From: JAGOTT01 sp964450795
GTDB taxonomy: Bacteria > Patescibacteriota > Minisyncoccia > Moranbacterales > UBA1568
NCBI GenBank assembly: GCA_964450795.1
Contig: CAYVDI010000023.1
Span: 1-17,346 of the forward strand
DNA: 17,346 nucleotides
Direction of reading: 5' to 3'
Below, piece after piece: positions 6,372 to 13,934 of the stretch (positions within the stretch are counted from its first letter, which is position 1; each line of letters starts with the position of its first letter). The notes below the pieces were generated by a model. That model did not search any database. It was not told the origin of the DNA and was given only the letters and a program-made list of their open reading frames with translations. The position numbers and the translations under genes are program-made.

Positions 6372-6942
6372 ACTGTTGAATCGCCATGAGCTCGGTCTCA
6401 AACACAAGTGTCGCGTTCGGCGGAATGACACCGCCGGCACCGCGGGAACCGTAACCAAGGGATGCGGGAATCGTCAGTTTCCTTTTTTCGCCGACCTTCA
6501 TATCGAGCAGTCCCTGGTCCCACCCGGCAATGACCATTCCGGCGCCGAGTTTGAACTGGAACGGCGTCCCACGATCGACGCTCGAGTCGAATTTCGTTCC
6601 GTCGACAAGGGTCCCGGTATAATGCACGCTTACGGTATCGCCGGCCTTCGTCTTCCGATCACCTGTTCCTTCCTTCAGGACCTCTATCTTGAGCTTGTCA
6701 TCCATAGTGGTATTCGTACTTTCTTGTCTTACTTGATTCCCTCCCGATTGAGTCTGTTGCCCCGTTGTCTGCGTCGGCTTTCCCGACTGCCTCTCCCCTT
6801 CCTCCCCGGGAAGACGTATCTCACCGACACTCGATTTTCCGGTCTGTTTCGATGTCGTCGGTTCCCGTTCGAGGTTCTTCCAGAAATACCATGCCCCGCC
6901 GAAAAACACGACGACTGCCAGAAACGCGAAAATCTTGTTCAT
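6370..6942 (-). CDS. Membrane-anchored FKBP-type peptidyl-prolyl isomerase
   Basis: 190 aa. Hydrophobic anchor at residues 4-20, then a Gln/Thr/Ser/Gly-rich linker to about residue 80, then an FKBP domain at 82-190. Expected active-site motifs are intact: VHYTG (106-110), FDSS (118-121), GMVIAGWDQG (135-144), ASLGYG (160-165) and PPNATLVFETEL. It catalyses cis-trans isomerisation of prolyl bonds; the anchor places the domain on the outer membrane face, where it would help secreted or envelope proteins fold. The ATG at 6942 lies 25 bases downstream of tRNA-Gly(TCC) on the same strand with no terminator between, so the mRNA probably arises by processing at the tRNA 3' end or from a promoter inside the tRNA region. 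No Shine-Dalgarno sequence is seen. Confidence 0.93.
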   Translation of the reverse strand: MNKIFAFLAVVVFFGGAWYFWKNLEREPTTSKQTGKSSVGEIRLPGEEGERQSGKPTQTTGQQTQSGGNQVRQESTNTTMDDKLKIEVLKEGTGDRKTKAGDTVSVHYTGTLVDGTKFDSSVDRGTPFQFKLGAGMVIAGWDQGLLDMKVGEKRKLTIPASLGYGSRGAGGVIPPNATLVFETELMAIQQ

Positions 6943-6967
6943 AGTCCACTACAGCGGATTACCATTG

Positions 6968-7039
6968 AGCGGGTGATGGGAATCGAACCCACCTCTCGAC
7001 CTTGGAAGGGTCGCATAATAGCCTCTATACTACACCCGC
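6968..7039 (-). tRNA. tRNA-Gly (anticodon TCC)
   Basis: 72 nt on the minus strand. Acceptor stem GCGGGTG / CACCCGC with discriminator T. Anticodon stem CGACC/GGTCG with loop CTTCCAA, anticodon TCC. T arm GTGGG-TTCGATT-CCCAT. No encoded CCA. It lies 32 bases after the oxidoreductase stop and 25 bases before the FKBP start, all on one strand. Confidence 0.95.
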
Positions 7040-7071
7040 ACTCGCCGCTTTCCTTGACCGGAAAACAGCTT

Positions 7072-7818
7072 TCAACCCTTGTCCGTCTTGGCCGGCCCCG
7101 TCAGCCCCGTAAACGGATCGATCTTTATCTCGGCTTCCGGAATTCCCATCCCGAGAAGCATCGCTTTCATCGCGTCGGCGAACGCCGGCGCACCGATCAC
7201 ATAATAATGGGCATCAGGCCATTCTGGCAAGTGCTTCCTTATCATCTCGTCGGTGATATAGCCGCGTTCCTCCCCCGGCTCCTGCGCATCCGACTCGGCA
7301 TTCGTAAGCGTGAAAACGTAGCGGAAATTCGGAAGAGCGACCGACTTCATATCCTCATGAAACGCCGCGTCCTTCAGCTCACGGTTCGAATAGAAAAGCA
7401 CGTATTTCCTGGCGTCGTCCTTTTCCACGGCATCACGGACCATCGAACGGACCGGCGCGATACCGACGCCCCCCGCGAGAAGCGCGATCGGCTTCCCGTC
7501 ATCAACCGGAATGGTGCAATGACCGACCGCCTTCGTGCATCCTACCGTGTCGCCCGGCTCAAGACTCCACATCGTCTTCTTGAATCCCGTTATTCCCTCA
7601 CGCATGACGAAGCAGACCTCACGCTCATGTGGAGCCGATGCTATCGAGAACGACCGGACACCGCCACGTTCGTCTTGTGCCACAAGTTGATCCGGCTCGA
7701 ACCGAAGCGCAACGTACTGCCCGGAACAGAATTCGAATCCTTCCGGCCTTTCGAACGTAAACAGCCGAGTTCCCGATGCGACCTCCTCGAATCGTTTCAG
7801 TGTCAGCGTGTATTCCAT
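7072..7818 (-). CDS. FAD/NAD(P)-binding oxidoreductase (ferredoxin-NADP reductase superfamily)
   Basis: 248 aa. The N-terminal beta-barrel carries the FAD motif RSFSIAS (55-61), preceded by SGQYVALRF (32-40). The Rossmann domain carries LLAGGVGIAPVRSM (113-126) for nucleotide binding, FYSNR (142-146), and YYVIGAPAFADAMK (205-218). The usual C-G-[PS] after the strand is I-G-A-P here, and there is no C-terminal 2Fe-2S cluster, so it is a stand-alone flavin reductase moving electrons between NAD(P)H and an unknown partner. No ferredoxin, flavodoxin or oxygenase gene is nearby to name that partner. The ATG at 7818 is 58 bases after tRNA-Pro; tRNA-Gly(TCC) follows 32 bases after its TGA stop. Family assignment is firm, the substrate unknown. 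Confidence 0.88.
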   Translation of the reverse strand: MEYTLTLKRFEEVASGTRLFTFERPEGFEFCSGQYVALRFEPDQLVAQDERGGVRSFSIASAPHEREVCFVMREGITGFKKTMWSLEPGDTVGCTKAVGHCTIPVDDGKPIALLAGGVGIAPVRSMVRDAVEKDDARKYVLFYSNRELKDAAFHEDMKSVALPNFRYVFTLTNAESDAQEPGEERGYITDEMIRKHLPEWPDAHYYVIGAPAFADAMKAMLLGMGIPEAEIKIDPFTGLTGPAKTDKG

Positions 7819-7876
7819 AAAAGAAAATCTGCGGATTACCCTCTACTTATACGTCCCACGAGAAGAAAAAATTCAG

Positions 7877-7947
7877 TCGGGGCACTCGGAATCGAACCGA
7901 GACTAAATGGTCCCAAACCACTCGTACTACCACTATACTATGCCCCG
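7877..7947 (-). tRNA. tRNA-Pro (anticodon TGG)
   Basis: 71 nt on the minus strand. Acceptor stem CGGGGCA / TGCCCCG with discriminator A. Anticodon stem AGTGG/CCATT with loop TTTGGGA, anticodon TGG. T arm TCTCGG-TTCGATT-CCGAG. CCA is not encoded. It heads the mixed tRNA/protein cluster that runs to the FKBP gene. Confidence 0.95.
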
Positions 7948-8032
7948 TTCCCCATCCGCAGCGTCCGATCCTGCACGACGACGGAACATGCTTCCCTCAT
8001 GAATTCCATATCAGTCTACCGTTCCTCGGAGA

Positions 8033-8071
8033 AAAAGCAATATCCCGCCCGCCAAGAAGCGGAACGGGATA
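8033..8071 (-). terminator. Intrinsic terminator of the HU gene
   Basis: TATCCCG (8041-8047) pairs with CGGGATA (8065-8071), with an inner CCGC/GCGG stem. On the minus strand it is followed by TTGCTTTTT. It begins 45 bases after the HU stop. Confidence 0.75.
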
Positions 8072-8116
8072 CGGCCCTATCTTTTTGTCTTGAGCACTGC
8101 TCGAAACATCGGATAC

Positions 8117-8398
8117 CTATTTCACAGCTTCCTTGAGCGCTTTTCCTGCGGTGAACTTCGGAACCGTCATGGCCGGGATAGTGATCTTGGCCTTGGTCTG
8201 CGGGTTGATACCTTCGCGAGCCGCGCGATTGGAAACGCGGAAAGTTCCGAATCCGGTGAGCGTCACCTTGTTCCCCTTGCGGAGTTCCGCCGTCACTTCG
8301 TCGACGAACGACTCGATGACCGCCTCGACGTCCTTCTTCGAAAGATCCGTCTTCGCCACGATCGCGTGAACGAGCGCGTCCTTATTTACGTTTGTCAT
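8117..8398 (-). CDS. hup: HU-family nucleoid DNA-binding protein
   Basis: 93 aa from the ATG at 8398 (MTNVNKDALV), with AGGTGG five bases upstream as Shine-Dalgarno sequence; the in-frame GTG at 8407 lies inside that site and is less likely. Complete HU fold: the N-terminal helix pair (1-38), GFGTF (49-53) and the DNA-binding arm REGINPQTKAKITIPAM (61-77), closing with PKFTAGKALKEAVK. The arm has the R-x-G-x-N-P-x-T signature including the intercalating proline. HU works as a dimer that bends DNA and compacts the nucleoid. The protein is the standard length. Its leader holds a perfect hairpin at 8427-8445, and a terminator follows. HU rather than IHF because only one plain subunit is present. 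Confidence 0.97.
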   Translation of the reverse strand: MTNVNKDALVHAIVAKTDLSKKDVEAVIESFVDEVTAELRKGNKVTLTGFGTFRVSNRAAREGINPQTKAKITIPAMTVPKFTAGKALKEAVK

Positions 8399-8426
8399 TG
8401 TTTCCACCTGCCTTTCTAGGTTCCCG

Positions 8427-8445
8427 CCCTGACGGGATGTCAGGG
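8427..8445 (-). promoter_or_regulatory. Inverted repeat in the HU leader
   Basis: CCCTGAC / GTCAGGG, perfect 7-bp stem with a 5-base loop, ending about 22 bases upstream of the Shine-Dalgarno sequence. There is no T run after it, so it is an RNA hairpin or a protein operator rather than a terminator. Confidence 0.5.
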
Positions 8446-8521
8446 ACTATATATCATTCCTCCCAGATACTATTCTAACTTTTCGCTGAAAAAAAGCAAA
8501 TTTTCGAAATCCAGTCAAGAC

Positions 8522-10054
8522 CTACCGCGCGATCTCGATCGAACGCATCTCGCGGGTCACGACAACTCGGATTTCGCCCGGATACTTGAGCTCCTCCTGA
8601 ATACGCGTAGCGATATCCTTCGCGAGTTTCGCCGCCGCCAGATCGTCGGTCTTCTCAGGATTCACGAACACACGCACCTCGCGACCGGCCTGGATCGCAT
8701 AGGACTTCTCCACCTCCGGAAACGAGTTGATGAGCGCCTCAAGCTCCTCGAGCCGCTTGATGTATTTCTCGGCGGTCTCCTTGCGGGCGCCGGGGCGCGC
8801 GGCCGAAATGGCATCCGCCGCCGTCACGATATAGGATTCGAGCGATTCGTGAGGATACTCGTCATGATGCGACTTCATTGCGTCGATGACCTCTTTCTGC
8901 ACGCCGAATTTCTCAAGGATCCGGATACCGATGTTCACGTGCGTTCCTTCGATCTCATGGTCGACAGCCTTCCCGATATCATGGAAGAGCGCGGCTTTCT
9001 TCGCAACCGCGACGTTTCCGCCGAGTTCGGCCGCAAGCGCTCCCGAGATGTACGACATCTCAAGCGAATGGAGCAGGACGTTCTGTTTGTAGCTGTAGCG
9101 GAATCTTAGCCGTCCGAGGATGTAGAGGAGTTTCGGATGCACACCGGCGACTCCGGCCTCGAAAGCCGCCGCTTCTCCGGCTTCCTTGATCTTCTGGTCG
9201 ACTTCCTTGCGAGCCTCCTCGACGGCTTCCTCGATGCGGGCCGGATGGATGCGTCCGTCAGAAATGAGTTTTTCGAGCGCGATCTTCGCCACCTCCCGAC
9301 GGACCGGATCGAATCCGGAAATAAGCACGGATTCCGGCGTGTCATCGACGATGAGCTCGACACCAGTCTCCTTTTCCAAGGCCCGGATGTTCCGACCTTC
9401 CTTTCCGATGATCTTCCCCTTGATGTCGTCCGACGGGATCTGGACGGTCGTGGTCGTGAATTCCGAAACGTGCGACCGGGAATATTTCTGGATGACCATT
9501 CCCATCATATTGAGCGCGCGCTCCTCGAGCGCCTCCTGCCCTTCGTGCTCGAGCTTCATGATCCGCGAAGCGAGCGCTTCCTTGTTTTCCTCCTCGACCA
9601 GACGGAAGACCTCTTTCTGGGCTTCCTCCCGGGAAAGACTGGCGATATTCTCGAGCTTTTTCATCTCTTCTCCGCGAAGTCGCTCGGTCTCCGCCTGGAT
9701 CGCGCGGATGTCGTCCGCCTTCTTGAGGAGCGATTTCTTCTCCCGGTCCGTCTCCTCAAGCCGGGTGTCGAGCTGTTCTTCCCGCTTCTCGAGGCGACGC
9801 TCCTGCCGACGATACTCCTCTTCCCTCGTCTGAGCCTCCTTTTTCGCCTCGTCGAGGATGCCGACCGCCTTCTGCTTCGCTTCAAGCAGGATATCGGCGG
9901 ACTTCTTCTCCGCCTCTTCGACCAGTTTCGCGACCTGACCTTCGGCCGTCGAGAGCTCACGCTTCGCCATCGTCTGGCGAGCGAGATACCCGAGAACGGA
10001 TCCGATACCGATCGCGATCGTGCCCACAAGGAGCAATGTAACGCTGACTACCAT
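8522..10054 (-). CDS. rny: Ribonuclease Y
   Basis: 510 aa from the ATG at 10054 (MVVSVTLLLVG); an in-frame TTG at 10087 would add eleven polar residues before the membrane helix and is less likely. Architecture is complete: membrane helix at about 2-26, a long charged coiled coil (about 30-190), a KH RNA-binding domain with GKIIGKEGRNI (213-223), and an HD nuclease domain with H329 and the FHDIGK motif (H358, D359). It is the membrane-tethered endoribonuclease that starts mRNA decay in bacteria without RNase E. B. subtilis RNase Y is about 520 aa, so this is full length. It lies upstream of HU on the same strand. A consensus promoter 210 bases upstream (10262-10290) is followed by terminator-like hairpins before the gene, so expression may be attenuated. 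Confidence 0.97.
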   Translation of the reverse strand: MVVSVTLLLVGTIAIGIGSVLGYLARQTMAKRELSTAEGQVAKLVEEAEKKSADILLEAKQKAVGILDEAKKEAQTREEEYRRQERRLEKREEQLDTRLEETDREKKSLLKKADDIRAIQAETERLRGEEMKKLENIASLSREEAQKEVFRLVEEENKEALASRIMKLEHEGQEALEERALNMMGMVIQKYSRSHVSEFTTTTVQIPSDDIKGKIIGKEGRNIRALEKETGVELIVDDTPESVLISGFDPVRREVAKIALEKLISDGRIHPARIEEAVEEARKEVDQKIKEAGEAAAFEAGVAGVHPKLLYILGRLRFRYSYKQNVLLHSLEMSYISGALAAELGGNVAVAKKAALFHDIGKAVDHEIEGTHVNIGIRILEKFGVQKEVIDAMKSHHDEYPHESLESYIVTAADAISAARPGARKETAEKYIKRLEELEALINSFPEVEKSYAIQAGREVRVFVNPEKTDDLAAAKLAKDIATRIQEELKYPGEIRVVVTREMRSIEIAR

Positions 10055-10085
10055 AGGTATATGGAGCCCGTATCCGAAAGGTAGC

Positions 10086-10113
10086 AAAAAATCGCGGCCC
10101 TAGACGGCACGCG
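10086..10113 (-). terminator. Terminator-like hairpin between an upstream promoter and rny
   Basis: On the minus strand, CGCG-GCC pairs with GGC-CGCG (one bulged T, 6-base loop), followed by A and six T (10086-10091). It lies about 150 bases downstream of the promoter at 10262-10290 and about 30 bases before the rny ATG. Confidence 0.6.
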
Positions 10114-10204
10114 AAAGAGACGAAGGAAGTGGGAGAAAACCGACTCGGGACATCCGGGTCGTTTCTAAAAAAGATGCTTGTGATTCCGTGAGAATTCCTT
10201 TCAT
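10100..10204 (-). CDS. Possible 34-codon leader ORF upstream of rny
   Basis: ATG at 10204 with GAGGG seven bases before it, reading MKGILTESQASFLETT... to a TAG at 10100-10102 that sits in the loop of the terminator-like hairpin. It lies wholly in the leader downstream of the consensus promoter at 10262-10290. Codon use (TTA, TCA, CAA, GCA) differs from the CTC/TCC-rich neighbours, and I do not recognise the peptide. It may be a regulatory uORF or chance. Confidence 0.25.
   Translation of the reverse strand: MKGILTESQASFLETTRMSRVGFLPLPSSLSRAV
10141..10161 (-). promoter_or_regulatory. Second hairpin in the rny leader
   Basis: CGACTCGG / CCGGGTCG, 8 pairs including one G-T, loop GACAT. On the minus strand it is followed by TTTTC, a weak terminator-like tail. 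Confidence 0.5.
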
Positions 10205-10261
10205 ATCCATTCCCTCTGCTACCCCAGGAAGGGTGAAAACCAATGAGTTATATGCGGGGAT

Positions 10262-10290
10262 ATCATAGCCGACCGGACGCCGTTTGTCAA
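10262..10290 (-). promoter_or_regulatory. Consensus promoter facing rny
   Basis: On the minus strand: TTGACA (10285-10290), exact 17-bp spacer, TATGAT (10262-10267). Predicted start near 10254, giving a leader of about 200 bases before rny. Confidence 0.8.
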
Positions 10291-10324
10291 AAGACGGATA
10301 CTTCCGCTTCGGAGCCTGAGGATG

Positions 10325-10330
10325 TATAAT
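10325..10330 (+). promoter_or_regulatory. -10 element (TATAAT) overlapping the first gpmI ATG
   Basis: Perfect TATAAT whose last two bases are the first two of the ATG at 10329. A -35 is weak (TTCCGC 17 bases upstream). If used, transcription starts near 10337 and the ATG at 10329 cannot be the start codon. Confidence 0.45.
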
Positions 10331-11936
10331 GGGAAACGGAAACCACCATAAAAAGAAAATCGTGTATCGACCATTCGTGCTCATCGTCCTGGACGGCTGG
10401 GGACTTTCTTCCATGACCCAGGGAAATCCCATCCGGGAAGCCACGCTTCCGACGATCGACAAACTGAACCGATTCTATCCGCTCACCACGCTCCAGGCAT
10501 CCGGCATATCCGTCGGATTGCCTTGGAATACCGCCGGAAACAGCGAGGTCGGCCACATGACCATGGGCGCCGGCCGGGTCATCTATCAGAATCTTCCCCG
10601 CATCGCGCTCGCCATCCAGGACGGAAGTTTCTATCGGAATCCGGCGATTCTCGCCGCCATCGACAACGTGAAGCACGGAGGAGGAAAACTTCACCTCATG
10701 GGGCTGGTCGGGGCCGGATCGGTCCATTCGAGTCGGGAACATCTTTCCGCGCTTCTTCGGATAGCGAAGAACGAGGGGCTCTCACAGGTCTTCGTGCACG
10801 CGTTCACCGACGGACGCGACTCGCCGCCGACCGCAGGCACTCAGCACCTTCGGGATCTCGAGCGGGAGATGTCCATGATCGGCATCGGGAAGATCGCCAC
10901 CGTGAACGGTCGGAACTGGGCCATGGACCGAAACAACAACTGGGACCGCATAGAAAAGGCATACCGCATGCTCACCGAAGGGAAAGGCGAACCGATCACC
11001 GATCCCTCCCTGTATCTCGAACAGTCGTACGCGAAAGGCATCACCGACGAGTATATCGAACCGGGTGTCGTCGTCGATGAGACCGGGAAACCGATCACGC
11101 TCGTCGAACCGAAGGACTCCATCATCTATTTCAACTTCCGTGAAGACCGCGCCCGCGAGCTCACGAAGGCGTTCACGCTCCCGGGATTCGAGAAGTTCGA
11201 TCGACCGAAGTTTCCGGACATCCATTTCGTCACCATGACAGAATACGAACGGGATCTTCCGGTGACCGGAACCGCGTTCCCTCCGGAGAAGGTGGTGAAC
11301 AGTCTCGGAGAAGCGATTTCGAATGCGGGAAAAAAACAGATCCGCATCGCCGAGACCGAGAAATACGCCCACGTCACCTACTTTTTCAACGGAGGAAAAG
11401 AGCGCGCGTTTCCGGGAGAAGACCGTCTTCTCATCCCGTCGCCGACCGTTTCGAAGTTCGACGAAGTCCCCGAAATGAGCTCCGGCGAAGTGACGGAAGC
11501 GGTCATCCGCGCGGTCGAGGAAGGAAAACATGACTTCATCCTCGCCAACTACGCGAATCCGGATATGGTGGCCCACACGGGAAACGAGGAAGCGACCATC
11601 GAGGCGCTCGAAGCGACCGACCGTTGTCTCGCGCTCCTCATTCCCGCCGTCCTGAAGGCGGGCGGCGCCATCATGATCACCTCCGACCACGGGAACGCCG
11701 AGGAGCTCAAGAAGGCGTCCACCGGCGAAATCGACACCGAGCATTCGACGAACCCCATCCCCCTCTGGTATGCGACACCCGACAATCATCGGGAAAAGGA
11801 TGCGGGAACCATGATGCGCGAGCAGAACGAAGTCCGCGGCCTCCTTTCCGATGTCGCCCCGACCGTGCTCGAAGCCATGAACATCGAACAGCCGTCGGAA
11901 ATGAACGGCTCGAGTCTCCTCTCCATGCTTCAATAG
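10329..11936 (+). CDS. gpmI: 2,3-bisphosphoglycerate-independent phosphoglycerate mutase
   Basis: 535 aa if started at the ATG at 10329. It interconverts 3- and 2-phosphoglycerate in glycolysis through a phosphoserine intermediate and two Mn ions. Family motifs are all present: VLIVLDGWG with D22, GNSEVGHMTMGAGR with nucleophile S72, SVHS (H133), HAFTDGRD (157-164), NFREDRAREL, AHVTYFFNGG, NYANPDMVAHTG and SDHGNAEE. Length is typical (510-530 aa). The TATAAT overlapping the ATG argues for a downstream start. The GTG at 10362 gives MYRPFVLIVLDGWG, the usual spacing before the first motif, but has only a weak purine-rich upstream stretch. The gene stands alone and converges on clpP, with a shared terminator between them. 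Confidence 0.96.
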   Translation: MGNGNHHKKKIVYRPFVLIVLDGWGLSSMTQGNPIREATLPTIDKLNRFYPLTTLQASGISVGLPWNTAGNSEVGHMTMGAGRVIYQNLPRIALAIQDGSFYRNPAILAAIDNVKHGGGKLHLMGLVGAGSVHSSREHLSALLRIAKNEGLSQVFVHAFTDGRDSPPTAGTQHLRDLEREMSMIGIGKIATVNGRNWAMDRNNNWDRIEKAYRMLTEGKGEPITDPSLYLEQSYAKGITDEYIEPGVVVDETGKPITLVEPKDSIIYFNFREDRARELTKAFTLPGFEKFDRPKFPDIHFVTMTEYERDLPVTGTAFPPEKVVNSLGEAISNAGKKQIRIAETEKYAHVTYFFNGGKERAFPGEDRLLIPSPTVSKFDEVPEMSSGEVTEAVIRAVEEGKHDFILANYANPDMVAHTGNEEATIEALEATDRCLALLIPAVLKAGGAIMITSDHGNAEELKKASTGEIDTEHSTNPIPLWYATPDNHREKDAGTMMREQNEVRGLLSDVAPTVLEAMNIEQPSEMNGSSLLSMLQ

Positions 11937-11945
11937 ACGACAAGA

Positions 11946-11969
11946 AAAAACAGGCGAAAGCCTGTTTTT
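11946..11969. terminator. Shared terminator between gpmI and clpP
   Basis: Perfect stem AAAAACAGGC / GCCTGTTTTT around GAAA. It starts 9 bases after the gpmI stop on plus and 22 bases after the clpP stop on minus; T runs flank both sides. Confidence 0.92.
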
Positions 11970-11991
11970 GTAAGCCTGCAAACCCAAGATG

Positions 11992-12627
11992 TCAGCTGAT
12001 AACCTTGTCCACGATACCGTAACCCTTCGCCTCATCGGCGGACATGAAATAGTCCCGGTCGGTGTCCTTCTCGATCTTCGGAAGCTTCTGCCCCGTATGC
12101 TTCGCAAGGATCCGGTTGAGACGATCCCGCGTCTTGAGGATATGCTTCGCGTGGATCTCGACTTCCGTCGCCTGTCCCTGCGCTCCCCCGAGGACCTGAT
12201 GGATCATCACCTCGCTGTTCGGAAGCGCCATGCGCTTTCCTTTGGCGCCGGCCGCAAGCAGCACCGCGCCCGCAGACGCCGCAAGCCCGACGCAGATCGT
12301 CGAAACATCCGAACGGACATATTGCATCGTGTCATAGATCGCGAGCGCCGCCGTCACCGACCCGCCGGGAGAGTTGATATACATCCGTATATCCTCCTTC
12401 GAATCCTGCGAGTCAAGGAAGAGGAGTTCAGCGATGACCATGTTCGCCACATCGTCGTCAATCGGCGACCCGAGAAAGATGATCCGATCTTTCAGAAGGC
12501 GCGAATAGATATCGTACGCCCGTTCCCCCATGCTCGTCTTTTCCACGACCATGGGAACAAGATAATTGTTCCGCATAATGACTGTCGTAATAAACGGCTT
12601 ACGTTGCGGTGGAGACGAAACCGGCAC
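11992..12627 (-). CDS. clpP: ATP-dependent Clp protease proteolytic subunit
   Basis: 211 aa from a GTG at 12627. Catalytic triad S118 (AASAG), H143 (MIHQ) and D192 (DRDYF), with the 25- and 49-residue spacing of E. coli ClpP; also YINSPGGS (83-90). It forms the serine protease barrel that degrades proteins delivered by a Clp ATPase, which is not in this window. The GTG is preceded by AGGAGG four bases away, and this Shine-Dalgarno sequence overlaps the tig stop codon, so translation should be coupled. An internal ATG at 12576 (MRNNYLVPMVVEKT) would give the more usual 194 aa, but has no ribosome binding site. tig-clpP is a classic order. The gene ends at the shared terminator with gpmI. Confidence 0.97.
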   Translation of the reverse strand: MPVSSPPQRKPFITTVIMRNNYLVPMVVEKTSMGERAYDIYSRLLKDRIIFLGSPIDDDVANMVIAELLFLDSQDSKEDIRMYINSPGGSVTAALAIYDTMQYVRSDVSTICVGLAASAGAVLLAAGAKGKRMALPNSEVMIHQVLGGAQGQATEVEIHAKHILKTRDRLNRILAKHTGQKLPKIEKDTDRDYFMSADEAKGYGIVDKVIS

Positions 12628-12635
12628 GCATCCTC

Positions 12636-13925
12636 CTAAAGGTTCTCGAGCAGCTCGAACAGCTTTTCATTGCGGATCCGGGATTGGGCCGAATGGTATA
12701 TCGCCGGGAGATCGAGGTCTTTCTCCGCCTTCCGGATGCTTTTCGCGTATGCGAGCACCTTGTTCATTTCCGCTTCGACCTCTTCCTGCGACGCGTCGAC
12801 ACCCCGCTCCTTCGCGAGAAAATCGAGCGCAAGCCCGGAAAGGATCCGCTTTTCCGCCTGCGGCCGCCAATCCCTCACGAGGTCTTCCTCGGTCTTTTGT
12901 ATCCTGGAAAGATACTCCGGAAGCGTCATTCCCGTCATGGCCGCTTGACCGGAGAATTCGGAAACCATCTGGCGGAGTTCACCCTCGACAAGCGCTTCGG
13001 GAAGCTCCGCTTCGGCCTCCTCGAGGATCGCCTCGATGATCGCGACGCGGCGTTTCTCCTTCGCCTCGTTCTCCTTCTCCATCCGCATCCCTTCGGACAC
13101 GCTTTCGCGGAATTTCTCCACGCTCTCGAACCTCCCGAGCGAACGGACGAACTCATCGTCGATCTCCGGAACCTGCTGCTCCTGAACGACGAGCACCTTC
13201 ACCCAGAAATCGGCCGGCTTTCCGGCAAGCGTCTCCATATGATACGTATCCGGGAAGGTAAGGCTCACGGTCTTCTCCTCCCCTTCCTTCATGCCGAGAA
13301 TCGCCTCCTCAAAACCGGGGATGAACGCTCCCTTTCCGAGAACGATAGGGTGTTTCTTGCTCGTCCCTCCCTCGATCGGAACCCCGTCACGACACACCTC
13401 GAAATCGACGAGGACGACATCGCCCGTCCTTGCCTCACGCATGACCGCGACCTGCTTGGCGCGGGATTCGGCGACATTCCTGAGCTCCCGCTCGACATCC
13501 TCGGCGGAAACCTCGATCTTCCGCTCCCTTCCCTTTTCATTCGCCGCCTTCACCTTCTTCTCCCACGAACGGAGAACGATTTCCGGCATTACCGCGGTCG
13601 TGACCGTAAACCGAAGCGGCTCCCCGTCCTTCACCTCGTCGAGACGTATTTCCGGTTTTCCGATCGCATCGACTTCCGAGCGCTCAAGCACGGTCGGATA
13701 CAGGTGATCGATGGCATGCTCGGCCCCCTCGATGAGGATAGTCGCCTTCCCGAGACGTTTTTCAAGCATCGCACGGGGTGCCTTCCCGGGCCGGAACCCT
13801 TCCACCTTGATCTCCGCCGCGAGATGCTCGGCGGCATGATCGATTTCGCTTTTCCACTCGTCCCACGGGATCGAGACTTCCATCTCGACTCTCGACTTCG
13901 GCAATTTCTTCACGCTGATATCCAT
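12636..13925 (-). CDS. tig: Trigger factor (ribosome-associated chaperone)
   Basis: 429 aa from the ATG at 13925 (MDISVKKLPKSRVE). The ribosome-binding signature GFRPGKAP lies at 43-50. A PPIase (FKBP-like) domain covers about 155-245 (TGDVVLVDFEV, GKGAFIPGFEEAILGMKEGEE), and a long helical C-terminal chaperone domain follows. It binds near the ribosome exit tunnel and shelters nascent chains. The family is usually 430-450 aa, so it is complete. An in-frame TTG at 13949 would put the start within micro-repeat DNA and is unlikely. There is no Shine-Dalgarno sequence. The TAG stop lies 8 bases before the clpP GTG and is part of clpP's ribosome binding site. About 115 bases of repeat-rich spacer separate it from ppa upstream. 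Confidence 0.96.
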   Translation of the reverse strand: MDISVKKLPKSRVEMEVSIPWDEWKSEIDHAAEHLAAEIKVEGFRPGKAPRAMLEKRLGKATILIEGAEHAIDHLYPTVLERSEVDAIGKPEIRLDEVKDGEPLRFTVTTAVMPEIVLRSWEKKVKAANEKGRERKIEVSAEDVERELRNVAESRAKQVAVMREARTGDVVLVDFEVCRDGVPIEGGTSKKHPIVLGKGAFIPGFEEAILGMKEGEEKTVSLTFPDTYHMETLAGKPADFWVKVLVVQEQQVPEIDDEFVRSLGRFESVEKFRESVSEGMRMEKENEAKEKRRVAIIEAILEEAEAELPEALVEGELRQMVSEFSGQAAMTGMTLPEYLSRIQKTEEDLVRDWRPQAEKRILSGLALDFLAKERGVDASQEEVEAEMNKVLAYAKSIRKAEKDLDLPAIYHSAQSRIRNEKLFELLENL

Positions 13926-13934
13926 AGTCGTAAG

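Noticed and set aside
6313..8136. 607-codon plus-strand frame without stops
   Set aside because: It is antisense to FKBP, the oxidoreductase and two tRNAs. It contains the tell-tale peptides MGIEPTSRPWKG and GIEPRLNGPKPLVLPL, which are reverse-strand translations of tRNA-Gly and tRNA-Pro genes and are a known source of false proteins.
8440..8466. Very short ORF (ATG-ATA-TAT-AGT-CCC-TGA) with GGGAGG in the HU leader
   Set aside because: The purine stretch is only one or two bases from the ATG, too close for a normal ribosome binding site, and five codons are uninformative.
10782..12107. 441-codon minus-strand frame across gpmI
   Set aside because: Antisense shadow of gpmI, favoured by GC-rich third positions. 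No recognisable domain, and the opposite strand is a complete family-consistent enzyme.
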